Assembly: GCA_913061265.1 (NCBI GenBank)
Contig: CAJXVS010000002.1
Span: forward strand, 124,001-188,000
Length of the DNA stretch: 64,000 nt
Direction: 5' to 3'
From: an uncultured Halobacteriovorax sp.
GTDB taxonomy: Bacteria; Bdellovibrionota; Bacteriovoracia; Bacteriovoracales; Bacteriovoracaceae
The position numbers and the translations under genes were made by a program. Under the pieces are notes generated by a model. It saw only the letters and a program-made list of their open reading frames with translations, did no database searches and had not been told where the DNA came from. Each line of letters opens with the position of its first letter. Position 1 is the first letter of the stretch. Below are positions 8,562 through 17,029 of this stretch, piece after piece.

Positions 8562-8941
8562 GTTTATAAGAACTCCCTTAACTTACAAGTAAGATTGGAC
8601 CCTACGACCAAGCCTCTTGTGTCTAACTTATAAGCAAAGGGCCTGCCAAAGAAAGCCTCGTGAATATGGGGACTTGCCCCTGATTTCCCATAGTGGAACC
8701 ACTATTTTATTGGCCACTGTTCAAGTTTTAGACAGTTTTGGGGCCAGGGTCCTAAATGATCCCTATTTAAGGTCAGAATTCCCGATAAAATAGGTCGGTT
8801 TGCACCTAGGACCTAGATGCACCATCTAACATACCGATATCACAACATCAATCTTGGCATTGGGATTGCTTTAAGAGAAGTAGGGAAACGATCGAAGGGT
8901 TATGAAAACCCAGGGATCAACATAGAACATTGGAGTGAGCT
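8562..8941. other. 380-nt intergenic region with inverted repeats and a leader hairpin
   Basis: No convincing coding sequence is visible between the divergent protease and the small secreted peptide gene. It contains a perfect inverted repeat TAGTGG-AA-CCACTA near 8690-8703, a sigma-28-like promoter (listed separately), and a GGGTT-N5-AACCC hairpin at 8897-8911 shortly before the ribosome site (GGAG, 8932-8935). I looked for c-di-GMP-I riboswitch landmarks and did not find them. The length is exceptional in this compact window. Confidence 0.5.
8814..8840 (+). promoter_or_regulatory. Candidate sigma-28 (FliA-type) promoter
   Basis: TAGA (8814-8817), 15 nt, then ACCGATAT (8833-8840) resembles the flagellar sigma consensus TAAA-N15-GCCGATAT, with 3 of 4 and 7 of 8 matches. 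It would drive the small secreted peptide gene at 8942 with a leader of about 95 nt. This is sequence resemblance only. Confidence 0.35.
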
Positions 8942-9160
8942 ATGAAAACTTTGAAAAACTTTTTAACTTTAGGATTATTCGCAGCTATGCCGGTTTTGAT
9001 CTTACTTGCAGTTCAAGTAGCACCAGCAAACACAGATGCAAATAAGTATGAAATGCCTAAAGCAGAAAGAAAGATTGTAACTATCGAAGATGAACTTCAG
9101 GTTATTTTATCGAAAACTAATAATATTTCACGATATAAAATGCAAAATGAAGGGTTTTAG
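8942..9160 (+). CDS. Small secreted or membrane peptide, unknown function
   Basis: The 72-aa product has a strong N-terminal signal or anchor segment (FLTLGLFAAMPVLILLAVQVAPA) followed by about 40 mixed-charge residues with no cysteine. It stands alone between a long leader region and a strong terminator. GGAG lies 6 nt upstream of the ATG, so translation is well supported. Such a monocistronic unit suggests an abundant small envelope peptide, but I do not recognise a family. Confidence 0.65.
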   Translation: MKTLKNFLTLGLFAAMPVLILLAVQVAPANTDANKYEMPKAERKIVTIEDELQVILSKTNNISRYKMQNEGF

Positions 9161-9191
9161 TATTGCCGTACGAACAAGTCCTTTTAATAAT

Positions 9192-9221
9192 AAAAAAGCC
9201 AGCATATAGCTGGCTTTTTTT
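9192..9221. terminator. Bidirectional Rho-independent terminator
   Basis: A-rich arm plus GCCAGC (9192-9203), a 5-nt loop, then GCTGGC and a T run (9209-9221) form a perfect hairpin with T tracts on both strands. It closes the small peptide gene (plus) and the DksA-like gene (minus). Confidence 0.9.
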
Positions 9222-9242
9222 ATTTCAAAATTTCAATTTTTT

Positions 9243-9611
9243 TTAACCCATCTTAGCGTAGCTAGTACCTCTTTCGGCTTCTTCAGCATGCTCGATACAA
9301 AGAGTTGTCCAAGGCTGATTCTCTAGTCTTTTAGCCCCGATGGCCTCGTCGCATTCTTCGCAGCAACCAAAGGTTCCTTTTTCAATTCGATGAAGAGCTT
9401 CGTCAATAAAGCGTAGCTTTGACAGCTCTCTTTGACGGATATTAAAAGTAACTTGTTGATTGATTACACTGTTCGCTAGATCTGCCTCATCTGGAAGATC
9501 ATCTGAAGAAATATGAAGATCTTCGTTTGAGCGAAGGATGCCTCCGTTTAAAATCTTAGTCTTCGTAAGAAGGAGATTTTCCTTAAATTTTTCCATTGTT
9601 TTCTTATTCAT
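9243..9611 (-). CDS. DksA/TraR-family zinc-finger protein
   Basis: From ATG 9611 the protein has 122 residues. An N-terminal helical coiled-coil hairpin precedes a C-terminal zinc finger GCCEECDEAIGAKRLENQP then LCIEH, matching the family pattern GxCxxCGxxIxxxRL. The usual last cysteine is replaced by histidine, giving Cys-Cys-Cys-His. Family members bind the RNA polymerase secondary channel and modulate initiation with ppGpp. An acidic DDLPDEADLA segment lies where DksA has its coiled-coil tip region. The frame stays open to an ATG at 9641, but GGAGG lies 5 nt before the ATG at 9611, which fixes the start. Confidence 0.82.
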   Translation of the reverse strand: MNKKTMEKFKENLLLTKTKILNGGILRSNEDLHISSDDLPDEADLANSVINQQVTFNIRQRELSKLRFIDEALHRIEKGTFGCCEECDEAIGAKRLENQPWTTLCIEHAEEAERGTSYAKMG

Positions 9612-9793
9612 TCTTCCTCCAGGAAGTAGGACTTCCATCAAAATTTAAGTCTCGGGTTACCAACTGCTATTTTAGCAAGCCCATGACTTAGAACCCAGAT
9701 GGGTAAAATGCTCCCGTTACTAGGAACATGATCTGTCTCTTCTCGGCTAAGAAGAGCCCTAACTTGAGGGAATATTGCTAAAACTCAATTAAA

Positions 9794-9821
9794 TTGACAG
9801 TTTAAGCGTAATTCGTAGGAT
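9794..9821 (+). promoter_or_regulatory. Candidate sigma-70 promoter
   Basis: TTGACA (9794-9799), 16 nt, TAGGAT (9816-9821). The expected start near 9828 leaves a short leader carrying GGGAGGAG just before the ATG at 9840. It would drive the HEAT-like gene and the flavin reductase gene. Confidence 0.5.
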
Positions 9822-9839
9822 TAGAGTTAGGGAGGAGCT

Positions 9840-10247
9840 ATGGCAGAGTATTTAGATCAAGTAGCGAGGGAAACCAATGCTGAAAGCTTAAAGCGCTATC
9901 TTGAAGAAGATCGCCCAGGTGTTGCTCGGACGATAGCGGCTTCCGAAAATGCCTCAAAAGAGATCTTCTCCACTTTATTTACTCACTCATCTTTAATGGT
10001 GAGAGTCTTAGTAGCAAGAAACCTCAAAACTCCCCCAGATATCTTAAAAGTCTTAAGCCTCGATACAGAAGTCGCAGTTAGAGATTCGGCCCGCTTTTCC
10101 CTGGCCCGTCTCGGAAGACCTAAGATCATAGAGGCTCCTGTAGAAAAAGTTGAAAGACCAGTTGAAGAAGTAGTTGACTCGATTAAAAAAGAAAAAAAGA
10201 AGAATAGAAAAAAAGATAAAAACAAAAATAAGGAGAAGAAGAAATGA
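9840..10247 (+). CDS. HEAT-like helical protein with lysine-rich tail
   Basis: I do not recognise a named family. The 135-aa protein has about 95 residues of short helical repeats (SLKRYLEEDRPGVARTIAAS, then SLMVRVLVARNLKTP, then EVAVRDSARFSLARLG) like variant leucine-rich or HEAT repeats. A charged linker follows, and then roughly 35 residues that are almost all Lys, Asn, Glu and Asp. The basic tail could bind RNA or DNA. The AAA/AAG-rich DNA of the tail also supplies the AGGAG ribosome site of the next gene, and the two genes overlap by 4 nt, so they are probably coupled. Confidence 0.65.
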   Translation: MAEYLDQVARETNAESLKRYLEEDRPGVARTIAASENASKEIFSTLFTHSSLMVRVLVARNLKTPPDILKVLSLDTEVAVRDSARFSLARLGRPKIIEAPVEKVERPVEEVVDSIKKEKKKNRKKDKNKNKEKKK

Positions 10248-10714
10248 GTGATGTAGAAGCCGCAAAGGCAGTAGGGCATATCCCATCTGGATTGTTTATC
10301 GTTTGCGCTAAAGATGGTGACCAAAAAGATGGCTACCTAGCAAGTTGGGTTCAGCAAATTAGTTTTAAGCCTCTCTTAATTGCTGTTGCCTGTAACCCTG
10401 ATAGAAAAGGATACAATACTATTCGTTCAGGAAAGACTTTTACAATTAATATTGTAGGAGATCATGAAGCTAATTATATGAAGCATTTCTGGAGTGGTTA
10501 TGATGAAAGTCCATTTACTGAAATTCCTCATAAGATAAGTGATAATGACGGAATCTTAATTGATGCCGCTAAGTCAGTTATTGAATGTAAGATGATTTCT
10601 AAGACCCAGCCAGGCGATCATGAAATCATCGTAGCAGAAGTTGTTGATTCTCATATTCTAAACGAAGAAGCCAAGCCAAAAACACATATTAGAAAGTCTG
10701 GTTTAGATTACTAA
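10244..10714 (+). CDS. Flavin reductase-like protein (FMN-binding split barrel)
   Basis: The 156-aa protein fits the flavin reductase-like domain: GHIPSGLFIVCAKDG, then the ASWVQQISFKPLLIAVAC segment where flavin contacts lie, and YNTIRSGKTFTINIV. Such proteins bind FMN or FAD and reduce it with NAD(P)H, supplying reduced flavin to partners. The same domain is found in diflavin oxygen reductases. It starts within the stop of the lysine-tailed gene (ATGA overlap). No partner oxygenase is adjacent. Confidence 0.78.
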   Translation: MSDVEAAKAVGHIPSGLFIVCAKDGDQKDGYLASWVQQISFKPLLIAVACNPDRKGYNTIRSGKTFTINIVGDHEANYMKHFWSGYDESPFTEIPHKISDNDGILIDAAKSVIECKMISKTQPGDHEIIVAEVVDSHILNEEAKPKTHIRKSGLDY

Positions 10715-10729
10715 TTAGACTTGATCACA

Positions 10730-10753
10730 GCCTTTGCTCAAAGGAGCAAAGGC
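10730..10753. terminator. Perfect hairpin in convergent gap, probable terminator
   Basis: GCCTTTGCTC (10730-10739), loop AAAG, GAGCAAAGGC (10744-10753): a perfect 10-bp stem between the flavin reductase stop and the mltG stop. On the plus strand a T-rich tract begins about 12 nt later, so it is not a canonical terminator. Confidence 0.5.
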
Positions 10754-10760
10754 CCATCCT

Positions 10761-11804
10761 CTATTTCTTTTTTTCATTTAACTGACGCCATGATTTTCCC
10801 TTTCGGTTAGCACGGTTCTTTTGCCAATAATCAACGGCTTTTAGATGTTCTTTATATGATTCCGTAAAAACATGGGTTCCATCATTTTTAGAAACAAAGT
10901 AAGTATAGTTATGCTTCTGTGGATTTAAGGTTGCTTTGATAGCAGCTAGTCCTGGATTGGCGATAGGTCCCGCTGGTAGTCCGCCCATTCTATAAGTATT
11001 ATAAGCGGTCTTTTCTTGAAGATGCTTCTTACGTAGGTTCCCATTCCAGGTCTCCCAAATTCCATAGATGGTCGTCGGGTCACTATAAAGTCTCATCTTT
11101 CTAGTAAGCCTATTATGATAGACCCCAGAGATGATAGGTCTCTCAACCCTAGCGCCGGTTTCCTTTTCCACTATAGAGGCCAAGATTATAACTTCGTGAA
11201 GGTTAAGTCCGTTAGGAGCGTCTTTAAAATCTAAGCTTGAGATTTGTTTTCTTAAATTTGAAACCATAGTCCGCGCTACATCTTTGGCAGGCATGCCTTC
11301 GGTTAGGCCATAAGTATCAGGATAGAGGTATCCTTCGAGGCGATCAGAGGGAACCTTGAGGGCCTTTGCGAACTTAGGGTCTTTGGCCACGGTGATAAAA
11401 TCGTCTTTAGAACAGATTCCAGCCTTCTCAAGAATCTCAGCGACTTCAAAAAGATTCTTTCCTTCAGGAATTGTAACGGAAGTTGTGATTGATTTACCGA
11501 TCGTTAATATTTCAATTACATCCAGCATGGTTGAGCCGGTTTCAATCTTATAGCGACCAGCTTTGAATTTTGTCATTAGACCTTTTGTCTTACAGTAGCG
11601 GTAAAATAACTTTGCTGAACTAATAAGCTCTTCACTTGATAGCCTTCCATTGATCTTAGAGAAGCTCTCTCCAGATCTAACTTCAAATATTCGAGGTTCC
11701 CCTTGATAGTTTGAGATGGCGATTGAGTAGTAAACTTTTATGGCAGCTAAAAATATGGCAAAAGCCGGAGCTCCTATAAGGAGTATCCAAAGATGTTTTT
11801 TCAT
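10761..11804 (-). CDS. mltG: Endolytic murein transglycosylase
   Basis: The 347-aa protein has an N-terminal membrane anchor, a LysM-like region (FEVRSGESFSKINGRL) and the YceG domain with the catalytic Glu213 in SIVEKETG. YSDPTTIYG and GGLPAGPIANPG are also hallmarks. MltG cuts nascent glycan strands in the periplasm and is thought to set their length as a terminase. It follows ruvX by 14 nt on the same strand, a pairing often seen in bacteria (ruvX/yqgF with mltG). Confidence 0.92.
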   Translation of the reverse strand: MKKHLWILLIGAPAFAIFLAAIKVYYSIAISNYQGEPRIFEVRSGESFSKINGRLSSEELISSAKLFYRYCKTKGLMTKFKAGRYKIETGSTMLDVIEILTIGKSITTSVTIPEGKNLFEVAEILEKAGICSKDDFITVAKDPKFAKALKVPSDRLEGYLYPDTYGLTEGMPAKDVARTMVSNLRKQISSLDFKDAPNGLNLHEVIILASIVEKETGARVERPIISGVYHNRLTRKMRLYSDPTTIYGIWETWNGNLRKKHLQEKTAYNTYRMGGLPAGPIANPGLAAIKATLNPQKHNYTYFVSKNDGTHVFTESYKEHLKAVDYWQKNRANRKGKSWRQLNEKKK

Positions 11805-11818
11805 TCTTTTATTTTAAC

Positions 11819-12280
11819 TTAGTTTTGAGCGGTCGCAAGAAAGTCTTCAAGAATAATTGACGCAGCTACTTCGTCAATCTTCTTCATGTCGACCTTAAAG
11901 TTATAGGCCGGAGAGTTCTTCATGCGGTCTTCCGCTTCAAAAGAGGAGAGGGTTTCATCTTGTAGATAGACCGGAAGGGCCGTCTTTAGCTTTAGGGCCT
12001 CACCAAAGGAGCGTACTCTCTTGGTCATCTCTGAATCAGTTCCGTCTGTGTATAGGGGCAGACCTAAAATAAGGATATCAAAGGCGTTTTCTTCTATATG
12101 AGCCTGTATTTCTTTAATAGATTCTTCGTCGTTTTTATAAATGATCCTGCCAAAGCACAGAGGATAAGGGTCGCGACCGACATTAAAAGAGGCTAAGCCC
12201 ATGACTTTTGTTCCATAATCTATGGAAAGAAGGTGTTTTCCTGCAAACTTCTCTGAATTGTAAGGGGCTATCGTTTTCAT
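11819..12280 (-). CDS. ruvX: RuvX/YqgF family RNase H-fold nuclease
   Basis: The 153-aa protein opens with LLSIDYGTKVMGLA (first catalytic Asp), then DILILGLPLYTDGTDSEMTKRV, and LQDETLSSFEAEDRM (second acidic residue), ending with KIDEVAASIILEDFL (third acidic residue). This is the YqgF family, associated with 16S rRNA 5'-end maturation and proposed as a Holliday junction resolvase. The frame starts at ATG 12280. It is the first gene of the ruvX-mltG pair and is divergent from rho. Confidence 0.88.
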   Translation of the reverse strand: MKTIAPYNSEKFAGKHLLSIDYGTKVMGLASFNVGRDPYPLCFGRIIYKNDEESIKEIQAHIEENAFDILILGLPLYTDGTDSEMTKRVRSFGEALKLKTALPVYLQDETLSSFEAEDRMKNSPAYNFKVDMKKIDEVAASIILEDFLATAQN

Positions 12281-12338
12281 TATAGGTTTTCAATTACCTT
12301 GGTTGGCGCATAGAAACAAGGGTTTTGCTTGGCGTTAT

Positions 12339-12366
12339 TGTTGACATCCTAACTCGCGCTGTTATT
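12339..12366 (+). promoter_or_regulatory. Sigma-70-like promoter of rho
   Basis: TTGACA (12339-12344), 16 nt, TATTAT (12361-12366) is close to consensus. A start site near 12373 would leave about 150 nt of A+T-rich leader before the rho ATG at 12525. In other bacteria rho is autoregulated through its leader; no specific element is visible here. Confidence 0.65.
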
Positions 12367-12524
12367 ATGAAAACAATCCTACCGATAAATCTCATAAAAA
12401 ATCCGTTAAATTTAAAACCCTCGGAAATTTTTAAAAGGATCGACCAAACAATATTAACTAGAACCAAATAATCATCTGATTAATCTATAACAAAAATAAA
12501 AATAAATATTTAGGAGAATTTTGA

Positions 12525-13772
12525 ATGCATCTTAACGACCTTCGGGAAATGGAAATTAAACTACTTAACAAGATGGCCGAGGAGCATAAAGTTGAAAATG
12601 CTGGCTCACTAAAAAGACACGAAGTGATCTTTGCTATCTTAAAATCTAACGCAAAAAATAAACAAGATATTTTTGGCGGCGGCGTGATTGAGATCCTACC
12701 TGATGGTTTTGGATTTTTAAGATCACCTGGATACAACTACCTTCCTGGAGCGGATGATATCTATGTATCTCCTTCTCAGATAAGAAGATTTGGTCTCAGA
12801 AAAGGAGATTCAGTCGAAGGTCAGATTCGTCCACCAAAAGATGGTGAAAGATACTTCGCCCTTTTAAAGGTTGATACTGTTAATGGTCATTCACCTGAAG
12901 ATCATAAGAAAACAGTTCTTTTTGATAACTTGGTACCTCTCTACCCTGAGAGAAAGATTAACCTAGAGAGTAAGCCAACAAATTATTCAACTCGTATGAT
13001 TGATCTCTTTGTTCCTCAAGGTTTTGGTCAACGTTGTTTAATCGTTGCTCCACCAAAGGCTGGTAAAACAGTTCTTCTTCAAGACATTGCAAACTCAATT
13101 AGTGATAACCATAAAGATGCTCACCTGATCGTTCTTCTTATTGATGAAAGACCAGAAGAAGTAACGGACATGAAACGTAACGTAAACGCTGAAGTTGTAT
13201 CAAGTACATTTGATGAGCCAGCTAACCGTCACGTTCAAGTTGCCGAGATGGTTATCGAAAAAGCTAAACGTTTAACTGAAGCAGGAAAAGATGTTGTCAT
13301 CCTTCTTGATTCAATCACTCGTCTGGCCCGTGCCTATAACACTGTTGTTCCACCGTCAGGAAAGATCCTCTCAGGTGGTGTTGACTCAAACGCCCTTCAT
13401 AGACCAAAAAGATTCTTTGGTGCTGCAAGAAATATCGAAAATGGTGGCTCACTTACTATTATCGCTACCGCTCTTGTTGATACTGGTTCAAGAATGGACG
13501 AAGTTATTTTCGAAGAATTTAAGGGTACTGGTAACTCTGAGGTTCAACTTGATAGAAAACTTCTTGAAAAACGTATCTTCCCAGCTCTTGATATTAATAA
13601 GTCATCGACTCGTAAGGAAGACCTTCTTATGGAGCCGGCAACTCTTCAGAGAACTTACTTACTTAGAAAAGTTCTGCATCCAATGAACACTATTGATGCA
13701 ATGGAATTTATGCTTAGTAGACTTCAAAAAACGAAGACCAATGATGAGTTCTTCGAATCGATGAATGGGTAA
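12525..13772 (+). CDS. rho: Transcription termination factor Rho
   Basis: The 415-aa protein is the standard hexameric Rho helicase: an N-terminal helical region, the cold-shock-like RNA-binding domain ([18 protein letters not shown], then [19 protein letters not shown]), Walker [25 protein letters not shown], and the C-terminal ATPase with the Q- and R-loop region ([20 protein letters not shown]). It lacks the long N-terminal insertions seen in some lineages. AGGAG lies 8 nt before the ATG. It heads the rho-prfA-prmC-murA-HIT run of genes. Confidence 0.96.
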   Translation: MHLNDLREMEIKLLNKMAEEHKVENAGSLKRHEVIFAILKSNAKNKQDIFGGGVIEILPDGFGFLRSPGYNYLPGADDIYVSPSQIRRFGLRKGDSVEGQIRPPKDGERYFALLKVDTVNGHSPEDHKKTVLFDNLVPLYPERKINLESKPTNYSTRMIDLFVPQGFGQRCLIVAPPKAGKTVLLQDIANSISDNHKDAHLIVLLIDERPEEVTDMKRNVNAEVVSSTFDEPANRHVQVAEMVIEKAKRLTEAGKDVVILLDSITRLARAYNTVVPPSGKILSGGVDSNALHRPKRFFGAARNIENGGSLTIIATALVDTGSRMDEVIFEEFKGTGNSEVQLDRKLLEKRIFPALDINKSSTRKEDLLMEPATLQRTYLLRKVLHPMNTIDAMEFMLSRLQKTKTNDEFFESMNG

Positions 13773-13781
13773 GATAATTCT

Positions 13782-14855
13782 ATGAGTATGTTTGATAAGC
13801 TAGAGCAAGTCGTTCAGCGTTTCGAAGAACTAAGCGAAAAAATGGCCGATCCAACTTTATATGATCGGCAGGCTGAGTTTAAGTCTATTAGTTCTGAACA
13901 CCGAAACCTTGAAGAGCTCGTTTTAGCATTCAGAGAATATCAGGTTGTTAAAGCCGACATCGAAGAGTGCAAGAACATCCTTAAAAGTGAAAAGGATGAA
14001 GATATGCGTGAGATGGCCAAAGAAGAGCTGTCTGAAAATGAGTCTAAAATTCCTGGCATGGAAGAGAACCTTACTTTATTGCTACTTCCTAAAGATCCTC
14101 TGGATGATAAAAATGTTATGATGGAGATGCGTGCTGGAACCGGTGGTGACGAAGCCTCTCTTTTTGTAGCAGACCTTTATCGTGCCTATCAAAACTATTT
14201 TCGTGACCTTGGCTTTAAGTCAGAGATGGAATCAATCTCTGAAGGAAGCGAGGGAATTAAAGAAATTATTTTCACTGTCTCTGGTGAAAAAGTTTATTCA
14301 AAATTAAAATTTGAGTCAGGTGTCCATAGAGTTCAGCGTGTTCCTAAAACGGAATCTCAAGGTCGTGTTCATACTTCAGCGATTACTGTCGCTGTTATGC
14401 CTCAATCTGAAGATGTTGAATTTCAACTCGATATGAATGATGTTCGTATTGATGTTTATCGTTCAGGTGGTGCTGGTGGGCAGTCTGTTAACACAACTGA
14501 CTCCGCGGTTCGTGTAACTCACTTACCAACGAATACTGTTGTTGCTAACCAAGATCAAAAATCTCAATTAAAGAATAAAGAAAAAGCCTTAAAGATTCTT
14601 ACCACTAGAATCTACGATAAGATGGTTCAAGACGCCCATGCTATTGAGTCAGCTGAAAGAAAGGGACTTATTGGAACTGGTGATCGTTCTGAGAGAATCC
14701 GTACTTATAACTATCCTCAAGGACGCCTGACTGATCACCGAATCGGTCTTACTATCTATAATCTTGATAAGATTATGGAGGGGGCTATGTCTGAAATCAC
14801 CGATGCTCTTAATGCTCACAATCAAGCTGAGTTACTTAAGGGTCAAGAAGAATAG
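13782..14855 (+). CDS. prfA: Peptide chain release factor 1
   Basis: The 357-aa protein has the class I release factor layout. The PKT tripeptide in VPKTESQGR sits at the RF1 PxT stop-codon recognition site (RF2 would have SPF), and GGAGGQ in the domain that triggers peptidyl-tRNA hydrolysis is intact. RF1 terminates at UAA and UAG. It starts 9 nt after rho and is followed 2 nt later by prmC, the methyltransferase that modifies the GGQ glutamine. Confidence 0.95.
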   Translation: MSMFDKLEQVVQRFEELSEKMADPTLYDRQAEFKSISSEHRNLEELVLAFREYQVVKADIEECKNILKSEKDEDMREMAKEELSENESKIPGMEENLTLLLLPKDPLDDKNVMMEMRAGTGGDEASLFVADLYRAYQNYFRDLGFKSEMESISEGSEGIKEIIFTVSGEKVYSKLKFESGVHRVQRVPKTESQGRVHTSAITVAVMPQSEDVEFQLDMNDVRIDVYRSGGAGGQSVNTTDSAVRVTHLPTNTVVANQDQKSQLKNKEKALKILTTRIYDKMVQDAHAIESAERKGLIGTGDRSERIRTYNYPQGRLTDHRIGLTIYNLDKIMEGAMSEITDALNAHNQAELLKGQEE

Positions 14856-14857
14856 TT

Positions 14858-15727
14858 ATGCCTTGTGAACTTGGGCTAGCTAAGGAATTCTTTGATAAAG
14901 AAATTGACCTCCTAAGCGCTCATTATCCCGGACTAAATTGGCATCGCTTTCAACAAGAATTAAAAGACCTCTTTTTAAGAACTCATTATAGAGTCGGAAG
15001 TGATTCTGAGAGTAGAGCCGCCCTTGAGGAATTCTTTTCTCAAGTAAGAATGGGTGTTCCCTTTGAATACATCTCCAATAGGGCCTACTTCTATAGAAGT
15101 GAGTTCTACGTCAATGAAGATGTCCTCATTCCTAGAAGTGAGACAGAGTCATTAGTTGAGATTGCGGCTTCTTTCTTAAAGAAATCCATCGATAAAAATA
15201 AAGTTCTCGATCTTGGAACTGGATCTGGTTGTATTGCAATATCAATTGCTATGGAAGTAGGTAGAGCTCTTGAAGTCACCGCCTCTGATATAAGTGATAA
15301 GGCCTTAGAGGTGACCCGTATTAATTACTTTAGGCATCAGTTTCTTATGCCAAAGAAAACTAGCTTTAAGACCATAAAGTCAGACCGCTTTTCAAATCTA
15401 GAAGAAGGTTTTGACCTCATCGCCACTAATCCTCCTTACATAAAGGAGAAAGCTGACCGAGGGCTGGTCCATGATCAGGTAGATATGCACGAGCCACATT
15501 TGGCCCTTTATCTAAAAGAAGCAGAATATGATCAATGGTTTAAGGAGCTTTTTGATTCATCATTTAAGGCCTTGAACCCTGATGGAATACTTCTTATGGA
15601 GGGCCATGAGAATCATCTTAGTAATTTAGCACCTTTAGCCGAGCAATCCGGCTTCAATCATGTAAAAATATTACCTGATTTGCAGGGGAGCAATCGCTTT
15701 TTACAAGGGATTAAGTTACAACGCTAA
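14858..15727 (+). CDS. prmC: Release factor glutamine N5-methyltransferase
   Basis: The 289-aa protein has an N-terminal helical domain, the SAM-binding motif (VLDLGTGSGCIAISIA) and the substrate-recognition motif NPPY within FDLIATNPPYIKE. PrmC (HemK) methylates the glutamine of the GGQ motif in RF1 and RF2. Its position directly after prfA is the common bacterial arrangement and supports the assignment. Confidence 0.94.
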   Translation: MPCELGLAKEFFDKEIDLLSAHYPGLNWHRFQQELKDLFLRTHYRVGSDSESRAALEEFFSQVRMGVPFEYISNRAYFYRSEFYVNEDVLIPRSETESLVEIAASFLKKSIDKNKVLDLGTGSGCIAISIAMEVGRALEVTASDISDKALEVTRINYFRHQFLMPKKTSFKTIKSDRFSNLEEGFDLIATNPPYIKEKADRGLVHDQVDMHEPHLALYLKEAEYDQWFKELFDSSFKALNPDGILLMEGHENHLSNLAPLAEQSGFNHVKILPDLQGSNRFLQGIKLQR

Positions 15728-15763
15728 TCGTCAACTAACTACGTACGCGTGAATGGATAAATT

Positions 15764-17029
15764 ATGGATCAACTCGTAATCAACGGGCCTGCTAAATTAT
15801 CAGGCTCAGTAAAAGTATCAAGTGCAAAGAATGCATGCCTTCCTATCTTGGCCGGTGTTCTTCTCAACCCAAAATTAACTCACTTAAAGAATCTTCCGGA
15901 TCTTAGGGATATCAGAACGATGTGCCAGCTCTTAGAGATGCTCGGAGTGAAGATCACTAAGAATGATAATATAACAACTTTTGATGCTAGTAACTTAACC
16001 AGCACAGAAGCTACTTATGAATTAGTTAAGACCATGAGGGCCTCTATCTTTGTTCTCGGTCCTTTGATGGCAAGAAAGTCTAACGCTAAGGTTTCTCTCC
16101 CTGGTGGTTGTGCTATCGGTGCAAGACCTATTGATCTACATTTAACGAACCTAGAGAAGATGGGCGCTACTATCACCCTTGAAGAAGGCTATGTTAAGGC
16201 TGAAGGGAAGATGACGGGAGCACATTTTGCACTCGCTTTTCCTTCCGTGGGAGCCACTGAAAACTTAGTTATGGCCGCTGTTCTTGCTGATGGAAAAACA
16301 GTTATTGAAAACTGTGCCTTAGAGCCAGAGATCGGTGACCTCGCTAACTTCCTTAATAAGATGGGAGCTAGAATTGAAGGAATTGGAACCAAAACACTAA
16401 CTATTGAAGGTGTAATGGAATCTGAGCTTTGTGAATTAGAGTACGAAGCCATTGGTGATAGGATTGAAGCTTCAACTTACGTTATGGCGGCTCTTGCTAC
16501 TAAGAGTTCACTTAAGGTTGAAGGTTTTAATCCTGAGCATATTCAGTTTATCACTGATCAACTTATTACTATGGGTGCCAAGATTGAGAAGGGTGCTGAT
16601 TATCTTATGATCTCACCATCTGAACTTAAAGGAACAAGAGTTGATACAGCTCCATATCCAGGTTTTCCAACTGATGCTCAAGCTCAGATCATGGCCCTTT
16701 CTTGTTTAATTGATGGAAATTCACTAATTAGTGAAAATATCTTTGAAAATAGATTCATGCATGTTCCTGAACTCAAAAGACTTGGGGCCCGCATAACAGT
16801 AAAAGGGAATTCAAGTTTTATTGAAGGTGGATTCAAATTAACGGGCGCTCCTGTTATGGCAACTGACCTTAGGGCCAGTGCAGCTCTTATTATTGCTGCC
16901 CTTGCTGCAAAAGGAACGACGACTATTAGACGTGTTTATCACCTTGATAGAGGTTATGCTGATCTTGATAATAAACTCCGTTCAATCGGAGTTGATGTAA
17001 CTCGAGAAAACCCTGAGCAAGATAAATAG
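15764..17029 (+). CDS. murA: UDP-N-acetylglucosamine 1-carboxyvinyltransferase
   Basis: The 421-aa protein is full length for MurA. The active-site cysteine that fosfomycin targets is present (Cys116 in PGGCAIGARP), as are SSAKNACLPILAG near the N-terminus, EPEIGDLANFL, and RASAALIIAALAAKG toward the C-terminus. It transfers enolpyruvate from PEP to UDP-GlcNAc, the committed step of peptidoglycan synthesis in the cytoplasm. It follows prmC by 36 nt and is directly followed by the HIT gene. Confidence 0.96.
   Translation: MDQLVINGPAKLSGSVKVSSAKNACLPILAGVLLNPKLTHLKNLPDLRDIRTMCQLLEMLGVKITKNDNITTFDASNLTSTEATYELVKTMRASIFVLGPLMARKSNAKVSLPGGCAIGARPIDLHLTNLEKMGATITLEEGYVKAEGKMTGAHFALAFPSVGATENLVMAAVLADGKTVIENCALEPEIGDLANFLNKMGARIEGIGTKTLTIEGVMESELCELEYEAIGDRIEASTYVMAALATKSSLKVEGFNPEHIQFITDQLITMGAKIEKGADYLMISPSELKGTRVDTAPYPGFPTDAQAQIMALSCLIDGNSLISENIFENRFMHVPELKRLGARITVKGNSSFIEGGFKLTGAPVMATDLRASAALIIAALAAKGTTTIRRVYHLDRGYADLDNKLRSIGVDVTRENPEQDK

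Noticed and set aside
8562-8941. A c-di-GMP-I (GEMM) riboswitch or similar element in the long leader
   Set aside because: Stem-loops are present, but the conserved GEMM core segments are missing, so I list only generic hairpins.
10053-10324. Antisense open frames over the lysine-rich tail
   Set aside because: Phenylalanine- and leucine-rich products arise simply from the complementary AAA/AAG codons; there is no start signal.
13291-13686. Second-frame ORF inside rho
   Set aside because: Rho is full length and conserved across this stretch; the other frame is a shadow.
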